64,000 nt of DNA from Podocnemis expansa (taxonomy: Eukaryota; Chordata; Testudines; Podocnemididae): assembly GCA_007922195.1 (NCBI GenBank), contig ML681991.1, forward strand, positions 48,243,742 to 48,307,741. The letters are read 5' to 3'. Positions 46,236 to 57,769 of this stretch are shown here, one piece after another (position 1 is the stretch's first letter; each line of letters starts with the position of its first letter). The notes below the pieces were generated by a model that was given only the letters and a program-made list of their open reading frames with translations, searched no databases and had not been told where the DNA came from. The position numbers were made by a program, and so were the translations under genes.

Positions 46236-48600
46236 GCACCCCTCAGAAGGGAAGAAGAACACCATAGATAAAGTGGTTGGGACCGATAGTGGAGCCCAAG
46301 TTGAGCTCATGTGACCAGTAGTGAATTTTGTATGTGTACATTGTACCTTATTAACCCTGGTCTTTCCTAGTCCCAAGCAGAAATCACAGCCAATGGGAGT
46401 CCAGCCTACACCAGCACAGTCTGTGATTTGGGGGGGCGTGTAGTGAACTTGAGGAGGAAGAGGTTAACACCCTTGTCAGTTACAAACTTGAGCTTATCTT
46501 TAGCAAGGATGTGGCTGGATCCTTCTCCAGACATGTTTCTCTGGCCTCCTCCTGATCCTTCCAGGAGCCCTGCTGCCACCAAACAGGAACAGGGAAGGCT
46601 GCTGCTCCAATTCAAAAACCTGTGCTTTGTTCCTATTGGCTCCCCTGCGACTCACTGACCAGGGTGTTAACCCCTTCCTCCCCAAGTTTACTACACTCTC
46701 AGTCCATCCCTTCTTGGGATGAAATGATTCTTTGATGATCTTTTCCCATCCTGAACCAGGGAGCATAATTTGCACCATCTTCATTATGCACATCTTTACT
46801 ACACTGCGTAGGTTCAGAAACACAGTTCTGTTTGTCTACCCCTCCACCCTGAGCCATGTGAAACATACCTGGAATCATGTTTCATATCTGTACACATGTA
46901 TGATGCTGCAGGAAACATGATGCCATACAATAATGCAAAGTGTATCATGAGCTTTCAAGAAATACTTGGCATTATTAATTAATTAATTCATTAATATTTT
47001 GCATTAAACTAGACCATTACATTGCCATGGTGGACAAGAAAGATATACAGGTCATATTACAGGGGAAAGAAGGGTGAAGTGGAGGGAAGCAGAGAAGCTG
47101 GGTGGCAGGATTCAGCTACTTCCTGACAATCACACTGCTCCTCTGCCCCTTCACCCTCCAAGAGCTTACACAATTTCTCCTGTGTTTGTCCCACTGTGTT
47201 TTCCTCACCCCCAATCAGCATTGCTCTCCTTCCCCTGGATTCTGCTTGCCCTCAGACTTAGTTCTCCCCCACTCCCCCCACCAGAGTGAGCACAATGGCA
47301 GCTCTGCTCACACACGTTCAGCTCAACCCCTACCACGTAAGACCTTGCTGGCTCAGCTTTCCTTCCCTACTCCCCTGCCCCCCAACAGACTGGGACTTTG
47401 CTCTCTTTCCCTGGCTTAGCTCTCTTTCCCCCACCCAACCAAGCACCCTGCCGCTGGCGACAACCTTAGCTCTTTCCCTCTCCCCCAAATTGCTGATGGA
47501 GCTTGCTGCCTCTGCTTCTGGCTGACTCACTTCTTCCCTTTCCACCCAACCCAGCAGGCTGAATCCAGCCCCTAAATAGCTCTCTGGCCAGGCCATGCCT
47601 CCATGTAGCTGTGCGTAGGGTGGGAACTTGACAAAGGACACGGCCAGCCCCAGGTCCTAGGCTTTTGCAGCAGCACTCCACAGGCATGGTGAAAGTCCTT
47701 GGCAGGCCACTTTCTGGCCCCTGGGCCACAGGTCAGACAAGCCTGCTCTAAACCATGGGGAAGTTTAAGGCACTGGGGATATGAAGAGGAATGTGACAAC
47801 CCCTATGCTGCTTACTGTATTTAACCTCACTCTGGATGTGTTCATTAATGGTGTGAACACCTGAATGGGGCTAAGAAACTCACAGTCTCAATAACACCCA
47901 GACCAGAGAGTTAATCAACATGCCAGGGACAAAAATGCAGAGAGAGCAGAAAGTCAGAGAGTCATGGCTGAAGAGTGATTCAAGAAGACAGATGGAAAAT
48001 ACAGAGCTGGTGCTTTCCACCTTGTGTGTTAGTTCAGTGGTATGACTCTTACTGTCAGTGTGTAAAGTCCTCACTTTAGATTCAGGAGTAATGTGATGTT
48101 TTTAAAGGTCCAATATGCCACATAACACTTAGGGAGGGTCTAGAGACAAAAGCAGGAGAGGGTAATGGGAAAAGAAGCCCAGCATTAGAGTGGTTTAGAG
48201 TGTCCTGGGAGGGCTGCTAATTTGGGGTTGTCCGTGTCATTCCAGAATTCGATTGTGTTAGAAAGAGGGTCCAGGTTTGGGGAACAGCAGTTGGGGTGCA
48301 TTACAGAGTCCTGTTTTCTGGTGAACTTTCCCATTCAGTCTTTGCAGTCAAAACTTGTCCCCTCTCCCTGCTGCACTCTGGATGTGGCCAACAGGTTGCA
48401 GATGAGGCAGTGGCGGGTTTAGAATCCATGCCTGAAAGGAAATTGTAGTCTTCATTATTCTTATCAAAGTACTCAGATACCCTGCCACCAAAAGCACCTG
48501 CTGACTTGGCCATCAGCAATCATTTGGGGAAGGAATAGACTAGGGGTGCCTCTGGGACAGACTTTGACACCTGTCAGCCAGCCCAGTTCCTGTCCCTCTC
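46236..48600. other. Unassigned spacer with shared repeat
   Basis: No gene. About 46,835-46,945 (CCCTGAGCCATGTGAAACATAC through CAGGAAACATGATGCCATA) resembles 51,575-51,680, so both belong to one unnamed repeat. An ATTAATTAATTAATTCATTAAT tract lies near 46,973. Confidence 0.45.
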
Positions 48601-49001
48601 CCCCATCTCCCTGAGGAACTATGGTAAAACTTACTCAGAAGCAAAGGTTCTTACCAACCTTCTTCTGGCTGTGACTTGTTCCTGTCATGAAGCACGAAGG
48701 TTTATATCTGTTGTCAGGTCTGCTTTGGGGAGGAGAGTAGGTTCTAGGGTGTTAGTACCACAGAGGCTGAGAGCCAGGACCCCTGGGATCTAACCCTGTT
48801 CCTTGGAGAGGGGTGGGGCCTTAGTGGGCTGAAAGAGGGTTGGGGTATATAGGTCAAGACTCCCACATTCTGTTCCTAATGCTAGGGAAAAAGTTGGGGC
48901 TGGGACTGAGGACACAGAAAAACACAACACATGTCCAGCACATTCCCTTGCTGTCCCCAGTGTAACACAGCAAACCCATGATTGCTTTACCAGGATCAGC
49001 T

Positions 49002-49007
49002 TTTATT
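49002..49007 (-). terminator. Ancestral poly(A) signal of RNase-like gene B (AATAAA)
   Basis: AATAAA on the minus strand, positionally equivalent to 3714-3719. A 2.4 kb insertion now separates it from the stop codon, so it may not be used. Confidence 0.45.
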
Positions 49008-49029
49008 GAGGATTGAAAATTGCAGAAAG

Positions 49030-49219
49030 GGGCCTTGCATCTTGCCAAGTTCCAAATGGGGAGCCATGTTAGTCTAGTTCAGCAAAAGAAGCAAGGAGTC
49101 CCGTGGCACTTAAAGACTAACAGATTTATAACTAACTAACTAAGAAGAAGATGATGATGAAGAAGAACGCAATAAACAAATCTGTTAGTCTTTAAGTGCC
49201 ACAGGACTCCTTGCTTCTT
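49030..49219. mobile_element. Inverted pair of Penelope-like 3' ends with 10 bp target duplication
   Basis: A minus-oriented end (AGCCATGTTAGTCTAGTTCAG from about 49,068) faces a plus-oriented partial end (CTGTTAGTCTTTAAGTGCCAC through TTGCTTCTTTTGCAG). They are joined by ACTA and GAAGAT-type simple repeats. TTGCAGAAAG flanks both sides (49020-49029 and 49220-49229); unit A has the empty site near 3735. Confidence 0.75.
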
Positions 49220-49479
49220 TTGCAGAAAGTGGGGAAAATGTGCAAAATAACCCACAATGACCAGGAACACTTCCTTGTGATGAATAGGAGGATGATCTGG
49301 AATAGGCTGAATACCAGAAGGGTGCAAATGATTGATATTTCTTAATGAAAAGACAAGTTTCTAGATGGCTGCTGTGTGTATTGGAAAGGCGTGACTCTAC
49401 TGTAGAATGGCCACCAGTGGTCCAAGGATGGAAACATGTAAACAATTTGACCAGGGTTCAGAGGTAGGTAAGGAGTCAG

Positions 49480-51910
49480 TGTGATGTTTTCCTCCTGCAA
49501 GCTGGACCGGTGCATAGCTGTGTCACTCTGATTCTCCAATCAAAGGCCTCAACTTACCCTACCTTGCTGTGTGAACCCCCAACCTGGGTCAGCGTCTGCC
49601 TAGCCTCCTGCTTGCAATTGGTCTCTTGCCCAGTGGAAGAGCGCTTTCACTAGCCATCCATTGTACCGCAGCACACACCCACAGTCCCAGATGCATCCCT
49701 GGGGATGCCATCCAGCAGAGTTCAATACACTCGCACCAGAAAAAGTCATTTACACTCAGAGCCATCCCTGGTTGGGGAGGCAAGATGGACACCCTCCCAG
49801 GCTCTACAGTTCCATGGGCTACCTGCTGCTCCACCTCCAGCAAGGGTAGTGAAGGGGCTTTGCTGTTGCTCCCACAAAGACATGCTGTCCCCCGTTCCCA
49901 CCCCACTGCCTTTGGTGGGAAGCCAAAGGCAGCAGTAAAGAGTAAGAGTGCAGGACCCAGCCTCTGGGCTGGCCCTCCCCACCCCAGAGCAGAACAGCTG
50001 GCCCGGGGTGGAGCAGGCTATCCCAGACGTTGGACTCCATTCTTCTTCCCCAGCCTGGAGCTGACTGTTCTTCCCTGGAGGCAGGGCGGGCCATCCCAGA
50101 GGTGGGACTGGAGAGCAAGCCCAGCCTCTGGGATGGCCTGCCCTTTCCCTGGGCGGGGAGTAGCTGGCCCAGGAGAAGGGTGGGAGCAGGGGGCCCTGCC
50201 TCTGGGATGACCCACCCAACCCCCCAGCACGAGAGGGGGCAGGGGACCCCCACTGGCCAATGGGCCCCAGTGAGGCCTTTACACACACGTTCCTTTAACA
50301 TTGCACTGCTTCAGATAAAATAAAACATGTTTATTGACTTCAATAAGATTCAAGTGAATATAAGTCAAGTCTATATAAAATCAGATAGTAATTCAGTCAA
50401 GGAGATAACCACAATCAAACACAACACAACTCTCATTCTAAACTAAGATCCCTGTTACACCTATGCTAGTTTGGTTAATGATGATTTTGCAGCCAGATTC
50501 TTCCTGCCATATGGATAGGTTACCAGTTCTTAGTGTGGCATAGATGATGGAATGGATGGGAATTGCCTCAGGCAGCTCACAGTCTATCTTTTGTTTTCAA
50601 ACTCCCTGCAGACAGGTGATTGCCCACATGTCCAGCAGTGAGCAGGACCTTTCTCTCTGGAGCCAGGGTGCATAAGTTTCTGCTAGGATTTAAACACAGC
50701 TCTATGCGTATGCTTCTGGTTTAGCCATGTGAGCTACATGATTTGGCAGGGCTACATGTCAATACATATGTATGAATGTGACATTCCCCACCCAAGATCT
50801 GGTCTGACGACACTGTACCTCCCTCCCAGTTAACCATTCACTCCTGAGTCAGTCCACACCAGCCCCCTGCATGTAATCTTTCCCAGGCAGTAAGTGTGAG
50901 CCTTCCAGCCACTTACACAGTGCTCACCCAGCAAGCACCAGCAGTCCCCAGATACCATACCGTGAGCTACTGTCTAGGGAATTGGGACTTTCCACCAGTT
51001 ACTGTAGATTTATAGACATTTGTTTGCCCATTTATCAATTAAATGTGTATGCCCAGCCTCACTCATTCACACCCTCTAACGTTCACACAGCTTTAGATAA
51101 AACAAATACTCATTTATTGATTAGGGTATGATTATAAATGAATATGTAGAAAATCAATGCACAAACATTTAATAAAGGAGTCAGGAGTTACCACAATCAA
51201 ATAAAAGTTATAAAATGCATGCTGACTATCATCACTGGCCATAATTTTTCACAAAATCTGGCTAAATGATGGGTTAGCAGTCAGTCTTTGTCTATCCCTA
51301 GGCAGGCCCTAATCCTCCTTGTAGCTATTTCAAGATGGAAAAATCTCTGAAAAAAAGCTCCTTCCAGTTCAAACTGTCTATTTTTCCCTAAACCTCTCCA
51401 CTCCCACACTTCCTGGGCTAGGGTGATTATCTTTGTCCAGGAATGGCAGGAGTCCTCCTCAACTCTGGCCAAGGTGCTTCAGGCATTTAGCTAGCCCATT
51501 GTCATTATAATCTCCTCTGGATAGGTGCTTGCAGGTCTGGGTTTTTACATGCTGCTGGAAGACAGTTCTGATTGATCCCCTTCCCCCTGAGCCATGTAAA
51601 ATACTTGGAAACCTGCTTCACATCTATACATATATGTGATGGTGCAGGAAATATGATACCATAACAATAATGCAGAGCATTCAAAAGGTAGTCATACATG
51701 ACATCAAACTTCACAATTACACTGCAAAGGGGAACAGAAGAGTTGCACAGATCATAGCCTATTGTGCATCACATGACAATAATGTAGACCATGCTATAAT
51801 CATTTCAAAAACAGCTTACATGCCATACTTTGCATTAGGCCATATACTGTTACAGTGTAAGGGGAAACAGGAGACATATACAGATTATATTGCAAGGAGG
51901 TACATGGGGT
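49480..51910. other. Insertion block in the RNase B 3' region
   Basis: Unit A is continuous here (about 3990-4010), so this 2.4 kb is extra in B. It holds a GC-rich degenerate tandem repeat (about 49,900-50,220, GGGCCATCCCAGAGGTGGGA-like units), two copies of a repeat family (about 50,285-50,760 and 50,810-51,480) and a piece like 46,835-46,945 (51,575-51,680). On the minus strand the first AATAAA after the RNase stop lies in it at 51118-51113. No gene is recognised; open frames at 49,626-50,300 are due to the tandem repeat. Confidence 0.6.
50285..51480. repeat. Two copies of an unnamed interspersed repeat
   Basis: About 50,285-50,760 and 50,810-51,480 share CACAGCTTTAGATAAAAC- and TTTATTGA-type blocks with each other and with 55,270-55,960. 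The second copy and 55,270 also share CTCCTGAGTCAGTCCA and CCAGCAAGCACC. LTR-like length, but no TG...CA boundaries were fixed. Confidence 0.55.
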
Positions 51911-51983
51911 GCAGAATGTCACAGCAGGGATCTGTCGCCAGCATGGAAGAGATTAGAGGAAGTAGCCGGGTCTCTGTCTTGTC

Positions 51984-52409
51984 CTATATATGTTTCGCAT
52001 AGCCCACAGGAAACCCTTTCCTGCAGGCCAAGACTATGCGGGAGAAATGGCGCTCTGCGGTGTAAGTGTGGTCCATGGCACTGAAAGTGCACACAGTGAT
52101 GTCAAATGGAGCAACACTGTTGCGCTCGTTGGGCTGTCCTGGCGTCCCACCCAGGCTGCAGATGCTGTTGATGGCCCCCATGGGTGCATGGATGAAGGTG
52201 TTGTCCCTGCCCTGTAGCTTCCGGAGCCGCATCATGTTGTCACAGTAGGTGCCATTGGATGGTGGGGTTCTGGGGTAGTTCCAGTGTTGCAGTAGGAATT
52301 TATCATTCTCCAGTTTCAATGGCTGTTGCACAGGCAGAGCCAGGCATGGTGCTAGCAAGACAAAGAGAAGCAGGAGTGCGGGACAGGATCTTTTCCAAGC
52401 CATGGCCAT
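51984..52409 (-). CDS. Catalytically degenerate RNase A superfamily protein, copy B
   Basis: 141 residues, same length as copy A, about 99 of 141 positions identical by hand and no gaps. Signal peptide residues about 5-25. Retained: H42, sequon NGT at 52-54, NTF at 70-72, cysteines 56, 84, 107, 129. The Lys41 and His119 equivalents and the 40-95 and 65-72 cysteine pairs are missing, exactly as in copy A, so the losses predate the duplication. Differences cluster in the signal peptide, residues 26-33, 58-65 and 110-125, while the GRDNTFIHAP and GGTPGQPNER stretches are unchanged. The start is the ATG two bases after the only remaining acceptor. Same gene structure as copy A. The 3' region is interrupted by repeats. 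Function unknown; ribonuclease activity unlikely. Confidence 0.88.
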   Translation of the reverse strand: MAMAWKRSCPALLLLFVLLAPCLALPVQQPLKLENDKFLLQHWNYPRTPPSNGTYCDNMMRLRKLQGRDNTFIHAPMGAINSICSLGGTPGQPNERNSVAPFDITVCTFSAMDHTYTAERHFSRIVLACRKGFPVGYAKHI

Positions 52410-52411
52410 GT

Positions 52412-52913
52412 CTGGATTATCCGGAAGCAGGGAGAGGTGGGAGATAGATGGAAACAGCATGGGTCAGGAATTTTCCTCCTTCCTTGAACCTCCTGGACAC
52501 ACTCCACTCTGCCCTAGGAACCCCTACCATTCCTACTGTTCCCCTCCACTGCCTGCCATGATCCCCCCCACTTACCTCAGAACCAAAGGCATCTTGTGAT
52601 CCATACACCAGTGGCACAGAGATGGCCCCTTTGATATCCAGCCTCCATGCTGCTACACTGTGCTGAAACTGTCACTAATATGATGGTCACTATCTCCTCT
52701 AGCATCCTATTCCCCACTCCTCTTCTCAAGCTAGGACTGAAATCCAGGAGTTCTGCTCCATCGCTCCGGTCTAACACACTTCCCTGCCTCGAGGTAGGGA
52801 GACAATCTATCCATCCTGGCTCTGTCCCAGGCCGCTCCCCTCCCCACCCTCATAGCTCCATGCAACCTACTGTCTCTGCTCATACCTGGCTGGTGGTTTC
52901 TCCAACAACTCAC
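52412..52913 (-). other. Intron 1 of RNase-like gene B
   Basis: The donor is GTGAGT at 52913-52908 and the acceptor CCAG ends at 52412, after a pyrimidine-rich tract. The upstream acceptor available in copy A (CTTCAG) reads CTTCCG here and cannot work. The intron is about 500 bases, as in A. Confidence 0.7.
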
Positions 52914-53016
52914 CCAAGTCCTTCTTTCTTCCCTGTCACCAGAACAATGGATCCCACTGTTATTTGAGATGAACTTCACTCTGCACCTCCTTCCCCTCTC
53001 AGAAAGTGTTATATAT
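52914..53016 (-). promoter_or_regulatory. TATA promoter and untranslated exon 1 of RNase-like gene B
   Basis: TATATAAC at 53015-53008 on the minus strand, a predicted start near 52,984 and a leader ending at the donor. All are positionally and largely base-for-base conserved with 4988-5090. Conservation of promoter and donor alongside an open frame argues both copies can still be transcribed. Confidence 0.7.
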
Positions 53017-55269
53017 TGAACCCTACCGGATGCAGAGACGGAAGGAGTGGGAGGGGAAAATTCTTGGAAAGAGTTGGGACACTGGGATTTCCCAACATCA
53101 GGAACTTCAAAGCAGTGGCATAGAACAAACAGGCCATTGTTCCAAGGGGGGGGGGGGGGCGGGGAACCCCAAACCCATAACCGTATCCCTCAAGAGACAT
53201 GAGTGCCTCAAAAACCTCTCGGGGAAGCATCCCATCAGCAAAGGTGTAACTATCACATGGCCATGCCAGCTTTAATCCAACTAGTCTGGGTAACCACAGC
53301 TGGGGACAGTCTAGTTGTTCCCAGTACCAACCTGCCAGACACAGGGACACATCCACTTACTGTTAGCATATTCTGAAGTCTGCACCAACATGTCCCCACT
53401 GCTATTTTTACCCACACAGGCTGCCTTCCAGCTGCCATGGAAACATCTGTGAATACTCCCTAGTTTGCAAGGTAGACGAACAACAGGTCCTGACCTGCTG
53501 GCAATTTTTGAGGGCTAGTTGAGAAATGCACAGTTCTGGTGGGGCCCCCTTGTTCTTAACAAGCAATCCCTGGGCTCCCCTTCTTCCATAACCCTTGCTC
53601 ATTGCTCTCATTGCCCTCACGTAGCCTTCCACTGGCAGCTGTGTTCCTCAGCAGTGAGCTGGGAAAACTGCCTATGGAGCTATCATGTTTTTGAAAGCAC
53701 AGCAAAAGTGTAGGGGAGACAGATGTATATCCAAACACAGCATAGGCCTAGTTTTTGCAAGGCTAATAAGGGATTTGGGTATAGGTAAAATGAGTGGGCA
53801 ACAAAGTGTGTAAATTCTTCTGGTGAGTCAAAGGTGTCAGTCAAGCACCTCCTGGACTGCAGAGCTGTCTATATGGGCTCCAGCACACCTCGAGTTCACA
53901 ACACCTGATTACCAGACCTTAGGGTGTGAACATGGGCACCAAAGTTTCATGAGGCTTCTGAAACAGCAGCTGTCCATTGCTCATCCGAACTCGCAAGTGA
54001 TTCCTTTCTGGCAGGATACAAGCAATTCTCTGAAGGAAGAACCACCCCCCTGTCAGGAGGTCATGTGATTATCTGTCCATTTTTCAGGGACAGAAATGTA
54101 TCCTGGGAATTTTAGCACTGAAGAAAAAGGGGAAACTTTCTAATGACACACAGTGAGCTGGACTGAGAAAGGCATGTACATTAATTCCTCCCAGGCCCAC
54201 AGCCAGGAGTTGTTTCTCCAAAGGAACAGGTTGGTCTGGGTTGAAATTTTCATTTCCTTCCCCACTGAGTCTAGGAAAGGGAAGGAAGATAGGGTGTGGA
54301 AAGAGACAGCAAGAGAAACACCCTCCTATTCACAAGGTTCCAATTCATCATCCCACGGGGCACAAATACACTGAGATCTAAACTAAAGGTGGAAGAGGAG
54401 ACACATGCGATACACTCAAGCAAGCTGCAGGCACATCTATAAAACTCAAACACAAAAGAAACATGAAGCACAAACACACACAAGTGGGAAATTCAAATAT
54501 ACAAAACACCTAATGAAAACATAAAACACACAAGATTAGCTAATAGAAAAACCACACTCACCCTCAGAGGAGCTAGGATAGAAATAAGAAATTTGCATTT
54601 CCCTTCTGGAGTTTTAATACCAGTAGTAAGGTGCCTATAATGGTATAACATTGCTGTTAATAAAGAAGAAAATGTTACAGTGGTCTGAAGCAAGCTTCAC
54701 TGCAACCATAGTAAGGGCTCTAGGGATAGAGCAGCTGGTCTCCATCTGTCCACCAGCCCACAGACATTCTGATCTCTTTATCCATACCCATACAACAAAC
54801 CTCAAAGCCGTGCTGTTAGATCTTCGCATATCAATTTCTGACATTGATTTTTCCTACCACACTCTTCAGGCCAGTTTCATTCCATCTAAGCTGCTTGGTT
54901 ATTTCTAAGTCATTAGATGTTTCGTACCATTTAAAGAAATCTTCATCCAGACATCTTTCTTTACCCAAATATGTAACCAAGGTTTTGGGCAGTCACTTGT
55001 GATGATTTTTGTAGTGGTGGCACAGAATCCAGCAAATACAAGATAACCAGAGGTCTCACCAAATGGTGTCTCTGTGCCCCTGACTGACATCAAGCTGCCA
55101 ACACCAACATTTGGGGGTGACTATCAAAAAAAGAGTGGTGTCCACAAAAATTTCTGCAGCTTGACCAAGATAAGACCATCCAGACATTCTCCAGGAAGGA
55201 AACATAAAAGACAGTGAAACCAATGAAAATTGGGAAAGCCTCTGTGACAGACCACTCCTCAGATCCCAT
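53017..55269. other. RNase-like gene B upstream region and unit B spacer
   Basis: No gene is visible. It aligns with 5091-5950 and then 11,609-13,130, with no DIRS element in between. A poly-G tract lies at about 53,147-53,159. Confidence 0.5.
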
Positions 55270-55960
55270 CCAGTGTGCTGCTGTGACCTCCCAATTCCCA
55301 CTCCTGAACCCCAATTCACTCTGCTTTCCCAAGTGACCACTTGCTCCTGAGTCAGTCCATGCCAGCCTCTAGTGTGCAACTGGTCCCAGGAAGTGGGTGC
55401 ATGCCTCCTGGCTACTCAAGGGACAGTTCCCCAGCAAGCACCCCCAGCCCCAGTTACTAAACCAGGAGCCACTGTCTACAGAGCCTGGGAACTACTCCCA
55501 ACCACCACAGACTCAAGTTTATCCATTTAACAAAAATGGATTGTGCCCAGCCTCCTTCATTCACACCCACTAAAGATCACACAGCTTTAGGTAAAACAAC
55601 TATTAGTTTATTGATCAGATTATAATTTTAAGTGAGAATATAGACACTCATGGCAGAAACACAGTATAAGTAAATGAGGAGAGATCACAAGAAAATAAAA
55701 GGCAAAATACGCATGCTAACCTAATACTTTGACTTAAACTAACCTCATAGTCCAAACAAGTTTATGCTCAAAGTGTTCAGCTGTTAGATGTTTGCAGTCA
55801 GTCTCTGACCATGGCCAGGCAGGGCCCAGATCTTGCTTGACATTGTTTCAAGATGGAGAGTCCCAGATCAAAAGCCCCTGAATCTTGCAGGCATCTTTGT
55901 TTATCTCCCTGTTTGACCTCTCCCTTTCAGGACCTAGAAGACCAGGTCTAGCAGTTACTT
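55270..55960. repeat. Unnamed interspersed repeat (third copy)
   Basis: Similar to 50,810-51,480 through most of its length. In unit B it takes the place of the body of the CR1 seen at 13,350-13,850 in unit A; only the CR1 tail remains after it. Confidence 0.55.
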
Positions 55961-57006
55961 TGAGGCCTGGCTTGGAGAGGCTATCAGATTAGATGGTCAC
56001 CATGGTCTCACTTGGCTCTGGAATCTATAAATTATGAGACTGACTTTGGGTTCCCACATCAGTCTAGAGCCAGTTCAATGGGGTCATGGGCAGTGCAGTT
56101 CACTGTGCCAAAACCAACCATGCCAGGGCAGCCAGTGCCTCTGTGATGCCACAGGGGGTGCTGAGCGAGTACTGGCTAGCTTGTATTTTTACACTTTTGA
56201 CTCCATCTTCACACACACACTTATCTTTAGCCATTCAGTTAATTCACTTCTATCTACTGACATTTGTGCCCACCCCTTCATGGGAGTGTCTGATACCAGG
56301 CAAATGCAAAAGGACTGTGGTAAGCTGTCAATTGCAGTTACTTTTCTGGCAGATACAATCAATACAGTTGTCAAGATGATGAAATTCTGCCTGTCCTAAT
56401 ATGAATGAAATCATAAGCTGTGGTGATACAATGAGAATGACCTGAAGAGAGAGTCAGTGCCACCAGCAAAGGTTCATTATCATCAGGCCTGATAAACTCT
56501 GTACACCCAAGGCATTGCTCTCATGATATTATCTAAAAAGAATGTCATACAAACTATCCCACAAGACCTTTAACACACTGGTCATAATGAAACATCTGTT
56601 TAAACACCCTGCAAAGTAGTGAGTGTAATCAAGCAAAGGGAGAGACAGGGTTGATGTTGTTCCCCCCTCCCCCCCAAGTTAAGAGAAACTGGTACTTTTC
56701 CTCACTCTTATGCAAATGAAGTATTAGCCACACAGTGGGGATTATATTCCCATGTTAAAACAATGGGAAAGGAAATGAATGAAGGGATGTGAAATCAGTA
56801 TGGAAAATCAGCACTGGCTTGTGAACTCCAGGGATTCAGCCCAGCTCTGGAAACAAAGAAAATAGAGTTATTTTGGAAATATAAAGGGGAGAGGGACATC
56901 TCCCCCCCACCCCCACTGTGAGGTAATCTTGCTGATCAGGAATGATTTGTGAGAAATCTAAACCCTGACTTGACTGGGAAGCAGAAAAGTGCTGCAGAGG
57001 TTAAAG
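55961..57006. other. Non-coding unit B sequence
   Basis: It aligns with parts of 13,860-15,720 in unit A, lacking the Penelope-like, LTR-like and DIRS-fragment insertions found there. No gene. Confidence 0.5.
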
Positions 57007-57196
57007 TAGGGGTCTCAAACTCAAAACTACCACAAGTGCCTCATGAGGACTAGAACGTTAGCCCAAGGGCTGCACCACTGAAGCTTTTTCCCATCAACAA
57101 TATTGCAAATACTGGTAACAATAGTGTTATTGCGGGCCACAAGAAATAGCTTTAGGGGCTGCAGGTGGCTCACAGGGCACGTGCTTAAGACCCCTA
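57007..57196. mobile_element. hAT-type MITE with perfect 8 bp target duplication
   Basis: Ends TAGGGGTCTCAAAC and GACCCCTA; GGTTAAAG at 56999-57006 and 57197-57204. Sister of the element at 35975. Not present in unit A. Confidence 0.85.
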
Positions 57197-57769
57197 GGTT
57201 AAAGTAAACCGGAACATCATGGAACACCATTCAGGGTCCTACTATTTTAAGGGGGCTAGTGTTCCAGCCCCCCTAAAAACAGAAAACGCAGCTGCCATGT
57301 TCTGATGGCAGGCATGGCTACAGGCATAGGGTGTGTGAGTGGGTCATGCCTGCCCTGGTGTGAAGTGCTGGCCAGCTCCCCTGCACATATGCAGGCTGAG
57401 CTGCAGGCAGAAACTTCAGAGCACAGAATAGAGGGGAGGATAGGGGTGTAAGGGTGTTGCTGCTGCCATCCCAGGGCACAAGCCCCAGATCTCCCCCGGC
57501 ATGCCCTGAATATTTGTCTTTTGCAGACAGAGCCTGTGTCTGTGGTGAATAGCTCACCTGCCTGCTGTCTCTCCCCTCAGAGCATGCAACTGAGCGATTA
57601 GCTGGTGGCTAAGAGGGAATTTTAACCCTCCTCTGCTCCAGCAGATGCAGGCAGCAGCAACCCAGGGAAAACACAGCACAAGCAAGTACTGGAGAGTGGG
57701 CCCTGATCCAGAGCTTCAGCCAATGGGGGAGCTGGTTGCGGATCCAGCGCCCCCAACCCTGAGGCCCTA
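57197..57769. other. Unassigned sequence
   Basis: No gene; part of the extra DNA in unit B relative to about 15,740 in A. Confidence 0.35.

Noticed and set aside
49626..50301. Overlapping ORFs of 160-194 codons on both strands
   Set aside because: They sit in a GC-rich degenerate tandem repeat and show no domain or coding bias.
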